The notes beneath the pieces are model-generated. The model ran no database searches. It worked only from the letters and a program-made list of their open reading frames with translations, and was not told where the DNA came from. Positions 26,024-38,297 of a stretch of DNA of 64,000 bases are shown here, in pieces (position 1 is the stretch's first letter; every line of letters starts with the position of its first letter). The position numbers and the translations under genes were made by a program. The DNA is taken from contig WTXI01000081.1 of the NCBI GenBank assembly GCA_022376515.1, forward strand, positions 1-64,000, read 5' to 3'. Source of the DNA: Lactifluus volemus. Taxonomy: Eukaryota; Basidiomycota; Agaricomycetes; Russulales; Russulaceae.

Positions 26024-26041
26024 CACGTGATGGTGCACGTG
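26024..26041. promoter_or_regulatory. Paired CACGTG palindromes upstream of F-box D1
   Basis: CACGTGATGGTGCACGTG: two CACGTG E-boxes 12 bp apart, about 127 bp before the proposed start. The D2 gene has the same arrangement (29466-29483). CACGTG is the usual site of bHLH factors; regulation here is inferred. Confidence 0.45.
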
Positions 26042-26100
26042 TCAACGTGTTGGTCATCATGAACTCGTAAGTTAACCAACTCTTGGACCTCTCTGATAGA

Positions 26101-27856
26101 GATCGGTGGCTCTTTCATAAACTCGAACAGAGAAAATCGAGTCGCACATCTCAACAAAGGGTCGTTCATGCAAGGTAAGACTCATCAGGAACAATGATCG
26201 TTACGGCTGTTGAGTTGTATGGTGCAGGTCAGCTTGAGGTATCCCAAGGAGCAACAATCGAATCACTCCCCGACGATGCCCTGCTAGAAATATTCTATCA
26301 AGTCTTCAAGTCCCGGGACTTGCATGATTTTCCACTAAATTCCCAGTGGCACCGCGACTGGCACGAGTTGGTGCATGTATGCCGAAGATGGCGATCGGTC
26401 ATTTTTTCATCGCCACGCCGTCTAGAATTACGACTTGTCTGCACACAGGAAAGGCCTGTGAGGAAACTCCTGGATATTTGGCCAACATTGCCTCTCACAG
26501 TCTGCTTCGAGTCGTGCACAGGAAAGGACCAAGCCGACAACCTCATCGCGGCACTGGAGCGTCACCATCGCGTACACAGCATTCATATCAGAGATCTACC
26601 GAATACATTATGGGAACAAATTTCCACAGTGATGCAAGAGTCATTTCCGGAATTGACATCTCTTTCGTTTCAGTCAGGACCATGGTCGCCTGGTGACTCG
26701 CAGGTGTTCCTTCAAGTTCCCGATACATTCTTGAATGGATCCTCCCCGTGTTTGCAACGTCTCATCCTCCGGAAGATTTCATTTCCGTCGCTACCACGAC
26801 TCCTCCTGACTGCGACTAACCTTACATCTCTCTGTCTCAAAGATATACCGAATTCTGGGTATATTTCACCCGAGGCTATAGCCACGTGCCTGTCCGCGTT
26901 GCCAAAGCTCAAGTCCCTTTTCATTGATTTCAGAATCCCGACACCTCACCCTCAACGAAGAGACCGACCTCCACCGCCACCAATGCGCTTTGTTCTCCCC
27001 GCTCTCACTCGATTGGAGTTTAAGGGTATCAGCGAGTACTTGGAAGTCCTCGCAGCCCAAATCGATGCCCCTTTACTCGATCACTTCGATACAACGTTCT
27101 TCAATGATTTCCATCAGCCCCTTGACATCCCTGAAATCACTCGGTTCTTTACTCACTTCGAGTCGTTCAGGTCATCATCCATGCTAACCTTGAACTTATG
27201 CCCGCCTTTCTGCATTTCGATGTTGTTTTACTCCGATACGATGTGCCAGTGTTGTAACAGTCACTTGTGCAAGTGGGGTATCGCCTGCGAAAGGTTAGAT
27301 TGGCAAATCATTTCCGCTGCGCAGATATGCAGCCGGATTCCGTCCTTCCGTTCTAGCGTGGAGTTCCTCACCATTTTGTACCCTAACCGGGGACTCTTTT
27401 CAGGAATCCGGCCCGACGAGATAGAACCCACGATATGGCTCCAACTCTTTCACTCATTTACTTCTCTCCAGAACCTGTGCATATCCATCGTGCTAGAGCC
27501 GTCCATCGCAAATGCGTTACAAGGTTTCACACAACAAGCGGTCGCCGAAGTATTCCCCTCGATAGACCACGTTTCCATTGTGGATGGGTAATATGTGGGA
27601 CGAAACTGGCATACAATCATTCATTGCAACCAGTCAGCACTCTGTAGATGTCACTTACCCCGAATACTGGTGTGAAGGTTTAACGCCGCCACCGTGTATC
27701 TGACAGCGTTCTTAGTCCCTACTTTGTGTCGTTTCTCTATCTCCTCTGGTCCTAGATACTTCTTACCACACCTTGCGCCGCCTTCCATCTCAGTTCGCGA
27801 CCCAATCCCCTTCCTTACCATGCCTTTCTTGCGGTTCTACATCCGGCCCCATTGGC
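26101..27856. repeat. Tandem duplication D, copy 1
   Basis: Direct repeat of 29496-31231: starts GATCGGTGGCTCTTTCATAAA, covers the whole F-box gene and continues about 260 bp past its stop. Confidence 0.8.
26168..27591 (+). CDS. F-box protein, subfamily D copy 1
   Basis: Proposed two-exon gene of 456 aa: a 7-nt first exon ATGCAAG (26168-26174), a 53 bp intron (GTAAGA...GTGCAG, 26175-26227), then 26228-27591. The join gives MQGQLEVSQGATIES, parallel to the GQGFQQVTIGS join of subfamily A, and D2 has the same arrangement. Without splicing the frame would open at 26194. F-box at residues about 11-70 (SLPDDALLEIFYQVF, ELVHVCRRWRSVIFSSP). The leucine-rich half includes LPDTFLNGSS-like VPDTFLNGSSPCLQRL, GYISPEAIATCLSALPKL and EYLEVLAAQIDAPLLDHF. 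No damage. Likely an SCF adaptor; target unknown. The microexon needs transcript support. Confidence 0.83.
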
Positions 27857-29465
27857 AGCCCTCTCTTTCGTGCTACTACCCACAAGCTCCTGGATCGCTG
27901 CGTCACCCTTATCATCCTGTTGCACACGCCACAACATTATTTCGGTCATGGCACACCACTCTTATGCCTCAGGCATAGGCCAATTTATCGTGGACTTGTG
28001 CTCCCATTTGGTTTGCTTTTGAATAATACGGTAATGCTTTTGTGATCCTTTACCTATCTTCGTGTCTGCCTTTCGTGCCTGTTAGATTATTTCTTACCTG
28101 GTTTTTTGACGTACTTGGTGATTATGTATATGACGTTTTCTCCAAGTCATCTTAGTTTCATCGCTTATCACCTGTGCTCGCACCTCCTTTCGCGAGTATC
28201 CACTACATTACTCCTTCATTTAATTCCATGGCTCTCAGTCTTTGAATACATTTCAGATTTGTAGCTACAGGTGCCAGTGCTTGATGTAAGGAGCAACGTG
28301 AAGGTTGTTTCCCTACCCACTCGTCAATCTCGTCTGCCTGTTGTATGCTCTTGTGCGCCTCCAGTGAACTCCAAAGTTGTCCTTTATATTCTCCCTACCT
28401 CTTGGAAACTCGCTTCAACCTCATTGGGAATACACATTGCGATCGCGAGGACGTGGAAAGGAATACTGATCCCGGGTGCCAACACGGGTCAGGAAAAGAC
28501 AGCAATAGTGCGGATATTCCCGAGCTTGTGCGTGATTTGGCGGTTGCCAAGGACTTGCTTTCGCACGCACCACGCGTAACATAGATAGGAGCAACGGGTA
28601 GCGCAGTGATGCCCGCACGTTTGGCCGCATTACGCGCCATCCATTTTTCGACTTTGACTATGAATGTTTACGAACTGGTTATTATCACCTCGCGGCTGCA
28701 CTCGGCCCCGAAATTCGGGGGTCCTTCGCGAGGCTTCTTGAAGAAGAGATTCACATCGCTGATCATAGGAAGCGTTTTGAGTTCCTCGTTCGTAAGCTCT
28801 AAGCCAGCGGGTGAGGGCTATCATGATCAGATGTACGTGTGAGGAACAATAAAATGTGCTAAGTTCTGTTAAAAAAGAAAAGGATTAGGTAGCTCTAAAG
28901 GGAGAGGTGGAATGGCTACACCACTTCTCCGTCTTCCTGCCAACTCCTTATTCACGTACACACAGATTGGCATTTCATTGGGCCAACTGGTCTGATTCAA
29001 GCAAAATTCTTCCACTTGGGAACTCATTCTCTACAACAAAGTGTTGAGCGGCAATTGATGTGTCACCGCAAGTCGGTCTAGGGGCTCTTGTTGCATCTCG
29101 TAAGCTCACGTACTTCTGCGCTCTACATCCACGAGTGTTACCTCTGTGATCATGTCAAGTGCAATAAGACCTGGTATCGGACCATCCAGCGCAAAATACC
29201 GCGACGGACTTCAGTATGCTCCGTTCTAGGGATAACGGTTGTTTGGCAACAAAAGGTCTGGAGTAGACATAGATAGGGAACAAAAGACGGCGGTGTCGCG
29301 TTGACCGTGATAGGCCACCTCTGACGCCAAACCGAGGCAGTCCCCCATTATTCGATGACTTGGGCCATGGCCGTCGCAGCGGTCGACGACCACGTGTCGC
29401 TGCGATGCATAGTTGCGGGTGCGTTGGCACGACGGGTGTGTACGGTCGCTATGGCGTGATTCTGT
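27857..29465. other. Spacer between D genes, no gene recognised
   Basis: Plus-strand frames 28271-28584 and 28606-28842 look weakly coding-like but end in stops and match nothing I know. Opposed frames overlap them. Confidence 0.4.
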
Positions 29466-29483
29466 CACGTGATATTGCACGTG
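29466..29483. promoter_or_regulatory. Paired CACGTG palindromes upstream of F-box D2
   Basis: CACGTGATATTGCACGTG, the same spacing as upstream of D1, about 89 bp before the proposed start. Confidence 0.45.
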
Positions 29484-29495
29484 CACGACATGTTA

Positions 29496-31231
29496 AATCG
29501 GTGGCTCTTTCATAAACTCGAACAGAGAAAGCGAGTCGCACATCTCAACAAAGGGTCGTTCATGCAAGGTAAGACTCATCAGGAGAGATGATAGTAATGT
29601 GCTGCTCACTTGTATGGCGCAGGTCAGCCTGAGGAATCTCAAGGAGTAACAATCGGATCGCTCCCCGACGATGCCCTGCTAGAAATATTCTATCAAGTCT
29701 TCATGTCCCAGGACTTGCATGATTTTCCACTAAATTCCCAGTGGCACCGCGACTGGCACGAGTTGGTGCATGTCTGCCGAAGATGGCGATCGGTCATTTT
29801 TTCATCGCCACGCCGTCTAGAATTACGACTTGTCTGCACACAGGAAAGGCCTGTGAGGAAACTCCTGGATATTTGGCCAAGATTGCCTCTCACAGTCTGC
29901 TTCGAGTCGTGCACAGGAAAGGACCAAGCCGATAACCTCATCGCGGCACTGGAGCGTCACAGCCGCGTACACAGTATTCATATCAGCGATCTACAGAATA
30001 TATTATGGGAACAAATCTCCACAATGATGCAAGAGTCATTTCCGGAATTGACATCTCTTTCGTTTCAGTTACAACTCTGGTCGCCTCTTGAGGTGGTCCT
30101 TCCCGATACATTCTTGAATGGATCCGTCCCGTTGTTGCAACATCTCACCTTTCGGGAGGTCTCATTTCCGTCACTACCACGACTCCTCCTGACTGCAACT
30201 AACCTTAAATATCTCCGTCTCGAAGATATACCACATTCTGGATATATTTCACCCGAGGCTATAGCTACGTGCCTATCTACGCTGCCAAGGCTCGAATTCC
30301 TCACCATCATATTCCAGTCTCGGACGTCTTTTCCTAAACCAATAAACCGACCTCCACCGCCACCAACACGCTTCGTTCTCCCCGCTCTCCGTCAGTCCGA
30401 GTTCACGGGTATCCGCGAGTACTTGGAAGTCCTTGCAGCTCGAATCGATGCCCCTTTACTCAATCACTTCGAGATAAACTTCTTCAATGATTTAGACCAG
30501 CCTATGTTCTTTGACATCCCGGAAATCATTCGGTTCCTTGCTCACCTCGAGTCGTTTAGGTCCTCCAAGCGGCTAACCTTGGTGCTCTCGCCGCCTCACA
30601 GCATTTTGATGTCGTTTGAGCTGGATAGGACATCCCGGTCGTGCAGGTGGTGTGTCGACTGTGAAAGGTTAGATTGGCAAGTCATTTCCGCAGCACAGAT
30701 ATGCAGCCGGATTTTGTCCTTCCGTTCTAGCGTGGAGTCCCTCACCATTTTGTACGGTAACTTTTGCATGGCACCCCCTTCCGAGTCAAGAATGCAGCCC
30801 GATGAGATCGAACCTGCGATATGGCTCCAACTCTTTCGCTCGTTCAATGCTCTCCAGCGTCTCTGCATATCCATCGAGCTAGAGAAGTCCATCTCAAATG
30901 CGTTACAAGGGCTTAAACGACGCTCGGTCCGCAAAGTATTCCCCTCGATAAAGCGCATTTTCGTTGTGGATAAGTAGGCTAATATGTGGGACGAAAGTGG
31001 CATACAATCATTCATTCCAACCCATCAGCACTCTATAGACGTCAGTTTACCCCGAATACTGGTGAGAAGGTCAGGACCGCCACCCATGTGTCTGACAGCG
31101 ATCTTAGTCCCATCTCTGTGTCGTTCCTCTATCTCCTCTGGTATTAGAGACTGCTTACCACACCTCTCGGCGCATTCCATCTCAATTCCCGACCCATTCC
31201 CCTTCCTTACAATACCTCTTCTTGCGATTCT
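29496..31231. repeat. Tandem duplication D, copy 2
   Basis: Direct repeat of 26101-27856. Its 3' side ends near the LINE insertion that begins with a poly-T run at 31265. Confidence 0.8.
29572..30977 (+). CDS. F-box protein, subfamily D copy 2
   Basis: Two exons: ATGCAAG at 29572-29578, a 44 bp intron (GTAAGA...GCGCAG), then 29623-30977, giving 453 aa. F-box SLPDDALLEIFYQVFMS with ELVHVCRRWRSVIFSSP; leucine-rich half with LPDTFLNGSVPLLQHL, GYISPEAIATCLSTLPRL and EYLEVLAARIDAPLLNHF. Nearly identical to D1 over the N-terminal third and more diverged in the leucine-rich half, as expected if the target-binding part evolves faster. Undamaged. Predicted SCF adaptor. Confidence 0.84.
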
Positions 31232-31264
31232 ACATCCGAGCCCCATTAATCATGATTCCGTGGG

Positions 31265-32229
31265 TTTTTTTTTTTTTTTTGAATTGGGGTTTATAGTCCC
31301 CGCGTGTATTGCGACAAGACTTGCTAACAAACGTAGTACACGAAATTCTGTGCGTAAAGGGTAAAGAACAAAGACTAACTAGTTTGGACCGGCGTGCAAC
31401 ATCCCAAGAAGGCCCCGCAGAGGGGGTGACCCGATTACCCAAAGGGCCCCCCAAGGCAGGCTGGACTCGAACCAGACGCGTCGCCTCCTAGCAGTAGAGA
31501 CCCCGCCCTAAACCCACAAGATGAATAAGCGCATAGATACGGCAGCGAAAAAAGGAGGTGTGAATAGAAGTAGTGAAAACAGGAGGAGTAAGGGAAAAAG
31601 GCGGTAGACATGCAACAAGTCCGAAAGAAGAGAGGGGGAAGGCAGACCGAACCCCACGGGAGGGCAAGACCTAGACCGGAGGTGGCGGCGGCGCCTGGGA
31701 AGGAGGGGGGGGGAGCCTGGTTTGAGGGAGTCTTGGCAGGAGGGGGCTTCTGCTTCCACTTCTTCACGACAGCTCGAACCCCAAAGAGGAAGAGGTGACG
31801 ATCGGAAAGCAGGGTCTTGAGGCTAGAACCGTCTGGATCCTCGAAGGCGAACACGAGGGAGGAGACGGCACCGGCGGAGTAAGAGGAGGGAGAGCGGACC
31901 CACGAGGGGCGAAGAGTGATTGGGAGGGAAGCGTAAGCAGGGTTGAGGGCAACCAGTGCCCGATGGCACTCATCCGGTGACGCGGCACCAGAAGAGGAGG
32001 AGACTCCAGTCGGGACACCATTGACGGTGACGCGCGACCATTTGACGTTAGGGCGGGGGGTGGGGAGGGGAGAGGAGGCGGGGAGGGAAAGGTGAGAGGA
32101 GAGAATACGCGAGATGTGAGGGGAGGAGGCTTGAAGGGTGGCGAGGGACCCATGGGGACCCCCAAAGACAACGAGGTTGCCTTTCGCCGTCCATTTCACG
32201 GCAGAGAGGGGAGGTTGAGGGGGGGAGGA
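31265..32229 (-). mobile_element. LINE fragment, ORF1-only type, copy 1
   Basis: Poly-A tail read as T at 31265-31280 on this strand, so the element is on the minus strand. Its 3' tail (AATTGGGGTTTATAGTCCCC) is shared with the copy at 58211-59744. An open frame (31435-32199) matches the ORF1 of that copy (VKWTAKGNLVVFGGPHG, PNVKWSRVTVNGVPTGVS, PSWVRSPSSYS, KKWKQKPPPAK). No reverse transcriptase lies between ORF1 and the tail. The 5' part is cut off by the LTR retrotransposon at 32230. A tRNA-like B-box (GGTTCGAGTCC) sits at 31463-31473. Confidence 0.85.
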
Positions 32230-32834
32230 TGTTATGGACTGACACGTGTTTGCTGATTCATACTATACATTTTCGGACTGATGACTCATTTCTGCTGACT
32301 CTTTTGCTTATGCGAATGGACTGCCGATCGCTTTGTTTCAGATCGCTTACTTATTTTTCTCGCGGTACAGCCTCACACAGCACCGTACAGCCTCAAGCAA
32401 CAGCCACATGCACAGGATGACTCGCTGATTCCTGAAACATGTTTCAAACCCTGAAAGCTGTACGAAGGTCACAGCCCCTACGGCTGTGTACATAGCCTCG
32501 TTCTTCTCTATATAAACCCTGTACTTTCTGCCCTAGAGACCTTAAGTCTCAGTTTTGTTTCGCAATCCAAGTCTTCTATCTATTAGAACCTTGCTTGTCT
32601 AGAAGCATCAGACCTGAGAGAACCCTCTTGACATCACGCTCTTCGACTTCTTGACACTTTGGTCTTATCCCTAAGCCCAAAGCCCTTGACCTCTGAAACG
32701 CTCTTGACTTAGTCGTTTACTAAGTCTCATCTTTATCGAACCCTTGATCTTGACTTGCACGTCTTGCAAGTCTCGCTCTTGACTCTACGAACGATCGTAC
32801 ACTTCGTACAAAGGTCCCACTTGGAACCTTAACA
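32230..32834 (+). repeat. 5' LTR
   Basis: 605 bp, begins TGTTATGGACTGACACG and ends GGAACCTTAACA, matching 39294-39898. Contains a TATATAAA box (32509-32516), placing the transcript start near 32540, and several CTTGAC repeats in the last third. Confidence 0.93.
32509..32516 (+). promoter_or_regulatory. TATA box of the LTR promoter
   Basis: TATATAAA, conserved in the 3' LTR. A start 25-35 bp downstream would put the RNA 5' end at or just before AAGTCTCAGTTT (32544-32555). Confidence 0.6.
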
Positions 32835-32835
32835 C

Positions 32836-32847
32836 AAACTGAGACTT
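32836..32847 (+). promoter_or_regulatory. Primer-binding site, probable self-priming type
   Basis: AAACTGAGACTT lies two bases after the 5' LTR and is perfectly complementary to AAGTCTCAGTTT (32544-32555), just downstream of the LTR TATA box. This is the arrangement of the fission yeast Tf1 element, whose mRNA 5' end folds back to prime reverse transcription. I see no TGG start typical of tRNA-primed sites. Confidence 0.6.
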
Positions 32848-32877
32848 CCTACTCTCACATTTGTGAACGAACGAACC

Positions 32878-34703
32878 ATGTCAGACAGCTCTAGAGGCAG
32901 TCCATATGGTAGATTCACCGCGTTAGCCGAAGAATCTCCTGAACAAGATCGCCCTACACAAAGCGATGACGATGATGACGAAGCCCTTGCGCAGGCCGCT
33001 GGGACTAGACTTCGCGCCCACTCCCATACTCCCATAATCTCACTTGAACAAGCAGTTGAACAAGTGAAACAACCCGCAACACCTTCTGACTCTGGAAGTG
33101 GCGAAGAACCGAACTATAACCAAGCCCTGGACCTTCTACCTGAAAGTCCCACTGACGAACAGCTTGAGCAAATGAAGAAAATATTTGCTAAGCAACCGAC
33201 ACCCGAACCACAGCCCGACCCTAACGCTCCACTTACCCCTAAAGAACTCCTCGCCCTAAACACCATATTCAAATCCAAAGCCCCTGCTTCCACAAGCACC
33301 TCACCTATCCAATCCCTTGCAGCACGAGCTTTTCATGCAGCTGCACAAGGAGTTGCAGGTTACGCCCTACTCCCCCTTTCCAAATCGCCTCAGCAACCGC
33401 TACAGTAACACCTCCCGCCACCACCCTCTTTTCCCAGCCCAAAGGAAAAAGTAAGAAAACTTCCACCACGGCAAGTGGTAGTGGAGCAATCTTCAGTGGC
33501 GGTGGAGGAGGAGGCGGTACTCCTGGAGGCAGCGGAGGAGGTGGAGGAGCACCCGGTAGCCCTGGAGGAGGTGGCGGAGCACCGGTAGCCCTGGAGGAGG
33601 AGGAGGAGGTGGCGGAGGTGGTGGAGGAGGCGGAGCAGCAGCAGCTCCCCTTCAACAAGGCCAAGGCTTTGCTCAAATCCCCGCTGCTGGAGGAGGGTTA
33701 ATGGGGATTCCCCCAAAACCCTTCGATGGAAATAGATCGCGATCAAAACGATTCATGGAAATCTTCGAAAATTACCGAAGATTAAACCAAGGAAACTCCG
33801 GAATGTCGAACCCCGCAAACCGAATCCTCATGTTCACCACATTCATGTTGGGCCACGTTGCGAAGGCTGGGCCCAAGCACGTCTTAACTCCTTGGGAGGA
33901 TACCTAGACCGTGGAGGAGACCCCAACGACCTAGACCTTTGGGTTGGTTTCAAACAAAGGTTCCTTAATGATTTCCGAGATGCCGCCGCAAAGGAAGATG
34001 CCCTTACAAAGTTTGCGAAACTTCGAATGGTCGGAGACGAACTAGACGATTACACTACTTCGTTCAACGACCTTCTTGAAGAAGCAGGCTTTGAAGCCGA
34101 CGCTCAAGGGACTATCATTCAGTATCGCGCTGGTCTCAAAGAAGCCCTTCATATGACCATCATGAATCGCGAATGGCCGAAACCAGAAACCCTTGCGGAT
34201 TGGCAAGAAGCAGCACGAAAACACTCAGCTGCTTGGACAGAACAAAAATTGTTCAGAGAATTACATGGTGGCGGATCACTAGGACGCATTACTCAGTTAC
34301 TTGGCAATGCGCGAGGACAACAACAGCAACGTCGTCCTCAACAGCCACCGCGCCCAGCCCCACGTCCACAACGCGATCCCGACGCTATGGATGTAGACGT
34401 CACTACTACCCAAAACAACCGTACTCCTGACCCTGACCGCGAACGCCTCATACGCGAAGGACGATGCTTCTATTGCAAAGAACAAGGCCATCTCTCAAGA
34501 GAATGCCCTGTTAAGAAGAAACGAAACCCAACGCCACCGGCGCCACACGTATTCGTGTTACTGAAACATCCGAAGTAACGACAACTAACACCTCTACTTC
34601 TTCTAAACCAACAAATGAGGAAATCGCTAAAGCCCTCAAAGCCATGTCTGACGAAGAACGTGGCAAGCTTGCCGAATCCCTTTCCCAAGATCCGTCTTTT
34701 TAA
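32878..34703 (+). pseudogene. gag of the LTR retrotransposon (frameshifted)
   Basis: Starts MSDSSRGSPYGRF at 32878. An acidic, proline-rich N-terminal part (to 33408) leads into a glycine-rich stretch in another frame, then the capsid-like retrotransposon gag domain (PPKPFDGNRSRSKRFMEIF at about 33710, then the LDLWVGFKQRFLNDF block near 33930), and a CCHC zinc knuckle CFYCKEQGHLSREC (about 34465-34506). It probably ends SLSQDPSF at 34703. Frame changes near 33400, 33890 and 34525 interrupt it. Packages the element RNA. Confidence 0.85.
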
Positions 34704-34749
34704 AGGGCTCTGATCTCGCCGCCTGGATCCGAGCCTTAGTACCGAATAG

Positions 34750-37700
34750 TTGTATTTAAATGCCATTTCATCAATGGAAGTTCCCATTATTTATTCAAGC
34801 TATAACGGCGGAACGAAAGAAGACAAAGCGCTTGTCGATAGTGGCGCTACCAGTAATTTTATCGATCATCGAACGGCAGAAAGATGGCAACTGGGAACAA
34901 AAGATCTAGAAAAACCAATCCAGATCTTTAACGTCGATGGAACGGAAAACAAATTAGGACGAGTCACAAAGTTTTCTACCTTACGCATCCGTATGGGAAA
35001 ACTAGAAGAATTACAAAACTTCTTCATTACAGACCTAGGCATGGACCGCGTCATCCTCGGATACCCATGGCTAGAAACATTCAATCCACGACTCAATTGG
35101 AAAAACCGAACCTTAGACGATGAAAACCCAAAGATTTGCCTCGAATCCCAATATTACCACGCAGCAGTTGCCCTCAAAGAAAAGGCTCGAGTTTTACTTG
35201 CACGAGCCTTAGAACCTGCTGGAAAATCCCAAGAATGGGCTATTGCGGATACTGAACGACGCACGGCTTCTAGCGCTGCTGTTCAAGGAATACCCCTTGA
35301 ATACCAGCGTCATGCCTTCATCTTTGACGAAGAAGCAGCAAAACGCTTCCCTCCTAGCCGAGGAAAATTTGACATGGAGATAAAGCTAAAACCGGACGCA
35401 CCTGACATCATTAACTGCAAAGTTTATCCGCTAACTGAAGAAGGAAAGGAAATTACAAAGAAATTCCTCAAAGAACATCAGGAGAAAGGCTATATCGAGC
35501 AAACGGACTCCCCTTGGTCTTCTCCCTGGTTCCTCATCCCTAAAGCAGACGGAAGTTCTAGACCAGTTCAAGATTATCGACGCGTCAATGAACATACCAT
35601 CCCTGACGTTTATCCTCTCCCCCGCATCGAAAATCTTCTAGAACAACTCCATGGCATGCGATATTTCACTACCCTTGACATCCGATGGGGATACCACAAT
35701 ATCCGCATCAAAGACGAAGACCAATGGAAAGCCGCCTTTAAAACTCCCTATGGTCTTTTTAACCTAAAGTAATGTTCTTTGGACTACGGAATTCACCAGC
35801 AGTCTTCCAAAGATTCATGGATGCCGCTTTTGCCGACCTTGTCAACAAATATCCAGGGCGTATCCTAATCTATATGGATGACGTCCTTATTTGTTCCGAT
35901 AACTTAGAAGACTTCGGGAAATCACTCATGCAGTTCTCACACGCGCCCGTGAACTCTCCCTGTTCTTCAAAGCGTCAAAATGCCACTTTGAGAAAGAACA
36001 AGTCAAATACCTTGGTATTGAAGTCCGCGATGGGAAGATAACGATTGACCCAACAAAGAGAAATGGTCTTGCTAATTGGCCTACTGTCCTTACAAAATCG
36101 AAGACGTCAGAAGTACCCTTGGCGTCCTCGGTTTTCAACGACCCTTCATCCGCGGCTTTGCCGACATCGCACGACCCATTACTGCACTTCTAAAGAAGGG
36201 GGTGAAGTTCGACTGGACCGATGAGTGCAGTAATGCCTTAAAAATTTTACTCCAACGCGTACAAGAAGACCCAGTCCTATACCGACCTGACTACTCAAAA
36301 CCCTTTGAACTCGAAGTAGATGCCTCCCAATATGCCACTGGGGCAGTCCTACTTCAAAGAGACAAAGATAACAAACCAAGAGCAGTCGGTTATGACTCAC
36401 ACACCTTCAACGCTGCAGAGAGAAATTACCCAGTCTATGACCGCGAACTTTAGCAGTCGTCAGAGGACTCCTTCGATGGGAACACGTGTTGTTATCTTCA
36501 CCATTCCCAATCAAAGTATACACTGACCACAACAATCTCCGATTTTATCGATCACCACGAAACATTGCACGAAGAGTGGCGCGCTACCTGAGCAAGTTAG
36601 CAGAGTTTAACTTTGAACTCATCCACAAACCTGGCGCTACAAATCGTGCCGACGCCCTGTCACGACACCCCGCCATTCCCAAAGGCGATGATGACAACGA
36701 AGACGTCGTGGTGTTACCTGACAAGCTCTTTGTCCAAGCAATGGAACTTCACTCCATTGAAGAGCGTGTTTGGTTAGCACAAAAAGAAAATGACGACCTC
36801 ATGAAACAATGGGCTGAAGAACATCAGCTAGAACAAGATCATAAGGGACAGTGGTGGAAAGCGGACGCTCCAGTAGTCCCTGAAGACGACCAACTGAAGA
36901 AAGATATACTCTGGCGTTATCATGACCATCAGCTCGCTGGCCATCCAGGCATCGCCAACACCATGATAGAAGTCTTCCATAACTTCTGGTGGCCTGGACT
37001 CAAGCAGTATGTCACACAATACGTCAAGGGATGCGCCACATGCCAGTCAACAAAACCCCTACCCATCGCCCAAAACCCCCTATCGCTCCCATCGAACCAC
37101 GAGAACAGGAAGCATCCAATGTTCCTTCCAAGTCGTGGCGATGGATCTCATCACGGATCTTCCCGAGTCACATGGATATGATTCCATCCTCACGATTGTT
37201 GATCACGATTGCACTAAAGCTGCCGTCTTCTTACCATGTACAAAAAAGATCACCACGGAAGAAGTTATCGACCTATACATCTCCAACGTTTTTCCGAACT
37301 ACGGCATTCCCCGAAGAATCATCTCTGATAGAGATCCCCGCTTCACATCACACCTAGCCACGGGGCTCTGCCAGAAACTCAAGATATCGCAAAATATCAG
37401 TACCGCCTATCACCCTCAAACGGACGGTCAATCGGAAAGAAGCAACCAACGAGTAGAACATATCTCCGCATCTACGGCAATGATTACATGAATGACTGGT
37501 CCACACTTCTGCCCATGGCCCAGTTCGTCCATAACTCATGGCCAAACGCCACAACCGGATTTACTCCGTACGAACTCCTCATCGGATATACCCCTCTCAT
37601 CGCAACCTCTCGGATCACAAGCCATCTACCCTATGTCAACAAAAGATCCGAAGAACTCAAAAACATCCGAGAAAAAGCCCGATCAGCGATGAAACACGCA

Positions 37701-38200
37701 CAGACCCTCCTTCACAAACGCACAGAACACAAGAAGGGTCAACGCCACTACCGAAAATATGCCGTAGGAGAAAAAGTCTGGCTTGAAGGTACCAATCTCA
37801 AAATGACGCACCTTAGCAGCAAACTAGCCCCAAAACGCTACGGACCTTTTACAATCACCAAAGTCATATCACCGGTAGTTGTACGCCTCAAACTCCCAGA
37901 TCGATGGCAGATTCATGATGTATTTCACACATCACTGATCGCTCCCTATACGGAAACACCCGAACATGGTCCGAACTTCGAACAGCCTCCACCGGAACTT
38001 GTAGACGGAGAAGAGGAGTACGAAGTAGAAGCTGTTCTAGGGTCCAGACGTATCGGACCAAAGAACAAGACAGACTCCAATATCTCCTAAAGTGGAAAGG
38101 CTATTCGCCGCACACAACACATGGGAACCAGCTGAGAATGTTGATGCTCCAGAACTACTCACAGCCTTTTACAAAGCTCAACCAAAAGCTATAAGAACCC
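34750..38200 (+). pseudogene. pol polyprotein of the LTR retrotransposon (frameshifted)
   Basis: Domains in order: aspartic protease with DSGAT at 34837-34851; reverse transcriptase with the YMDD active site at 35871-35882; RNase H (EVDASQYATGAVLLQ at about 36320, YTDHNNLRFY at about 36520); integrase with its zinc region (HHQ-like H..H and GCATCQ near 37030) and catalytic core DLITDLP, SDRDPRF and QSERSNQ (37140-37445); and a C-terminal chromodomain (YEVEAVLGSRRI, LLKWKGY, NTWEPAENV, 38020-38140). Frame shifts near 35770, 35935, 36096, 36450, 37110, 37465, 38060 and 38110 break it. No nonsense substitutions seen in the correct frames. Chromodomains of this class direct integration to particular chromatin. 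Confidence 0.92.
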
Positions 38201-38297
38201 TCCTGCTTCAGCAAGAAACGACATCACCAACTTTCATCCCCACCACTACAACTACCACCACCACACCACCTTTACCAAACTCCCTCACAATTCGTAT

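Noticed and set aside
28345..28584. Possible small gene ending DLAVAKDLLSHAPRVT
   Set aside because: Looks faintly coding, but there is no recognisable domain, splice support or paralogue; opposed frames of similar length overlap it.
31461..31520. A tRNA gene
   Set aside because: Only a B-box/T-arm is present. No A-box or full cloverleaf at the right distance, and it lies inside a LINE tail.
31263..32245. Long proline- and serine-rich frames on both strands of the LINE copies
   Set aside because: GC-biased shadow frames of ORF1; only the minus frame with the VKWTAKGN core is conserved as protein between the two copies.
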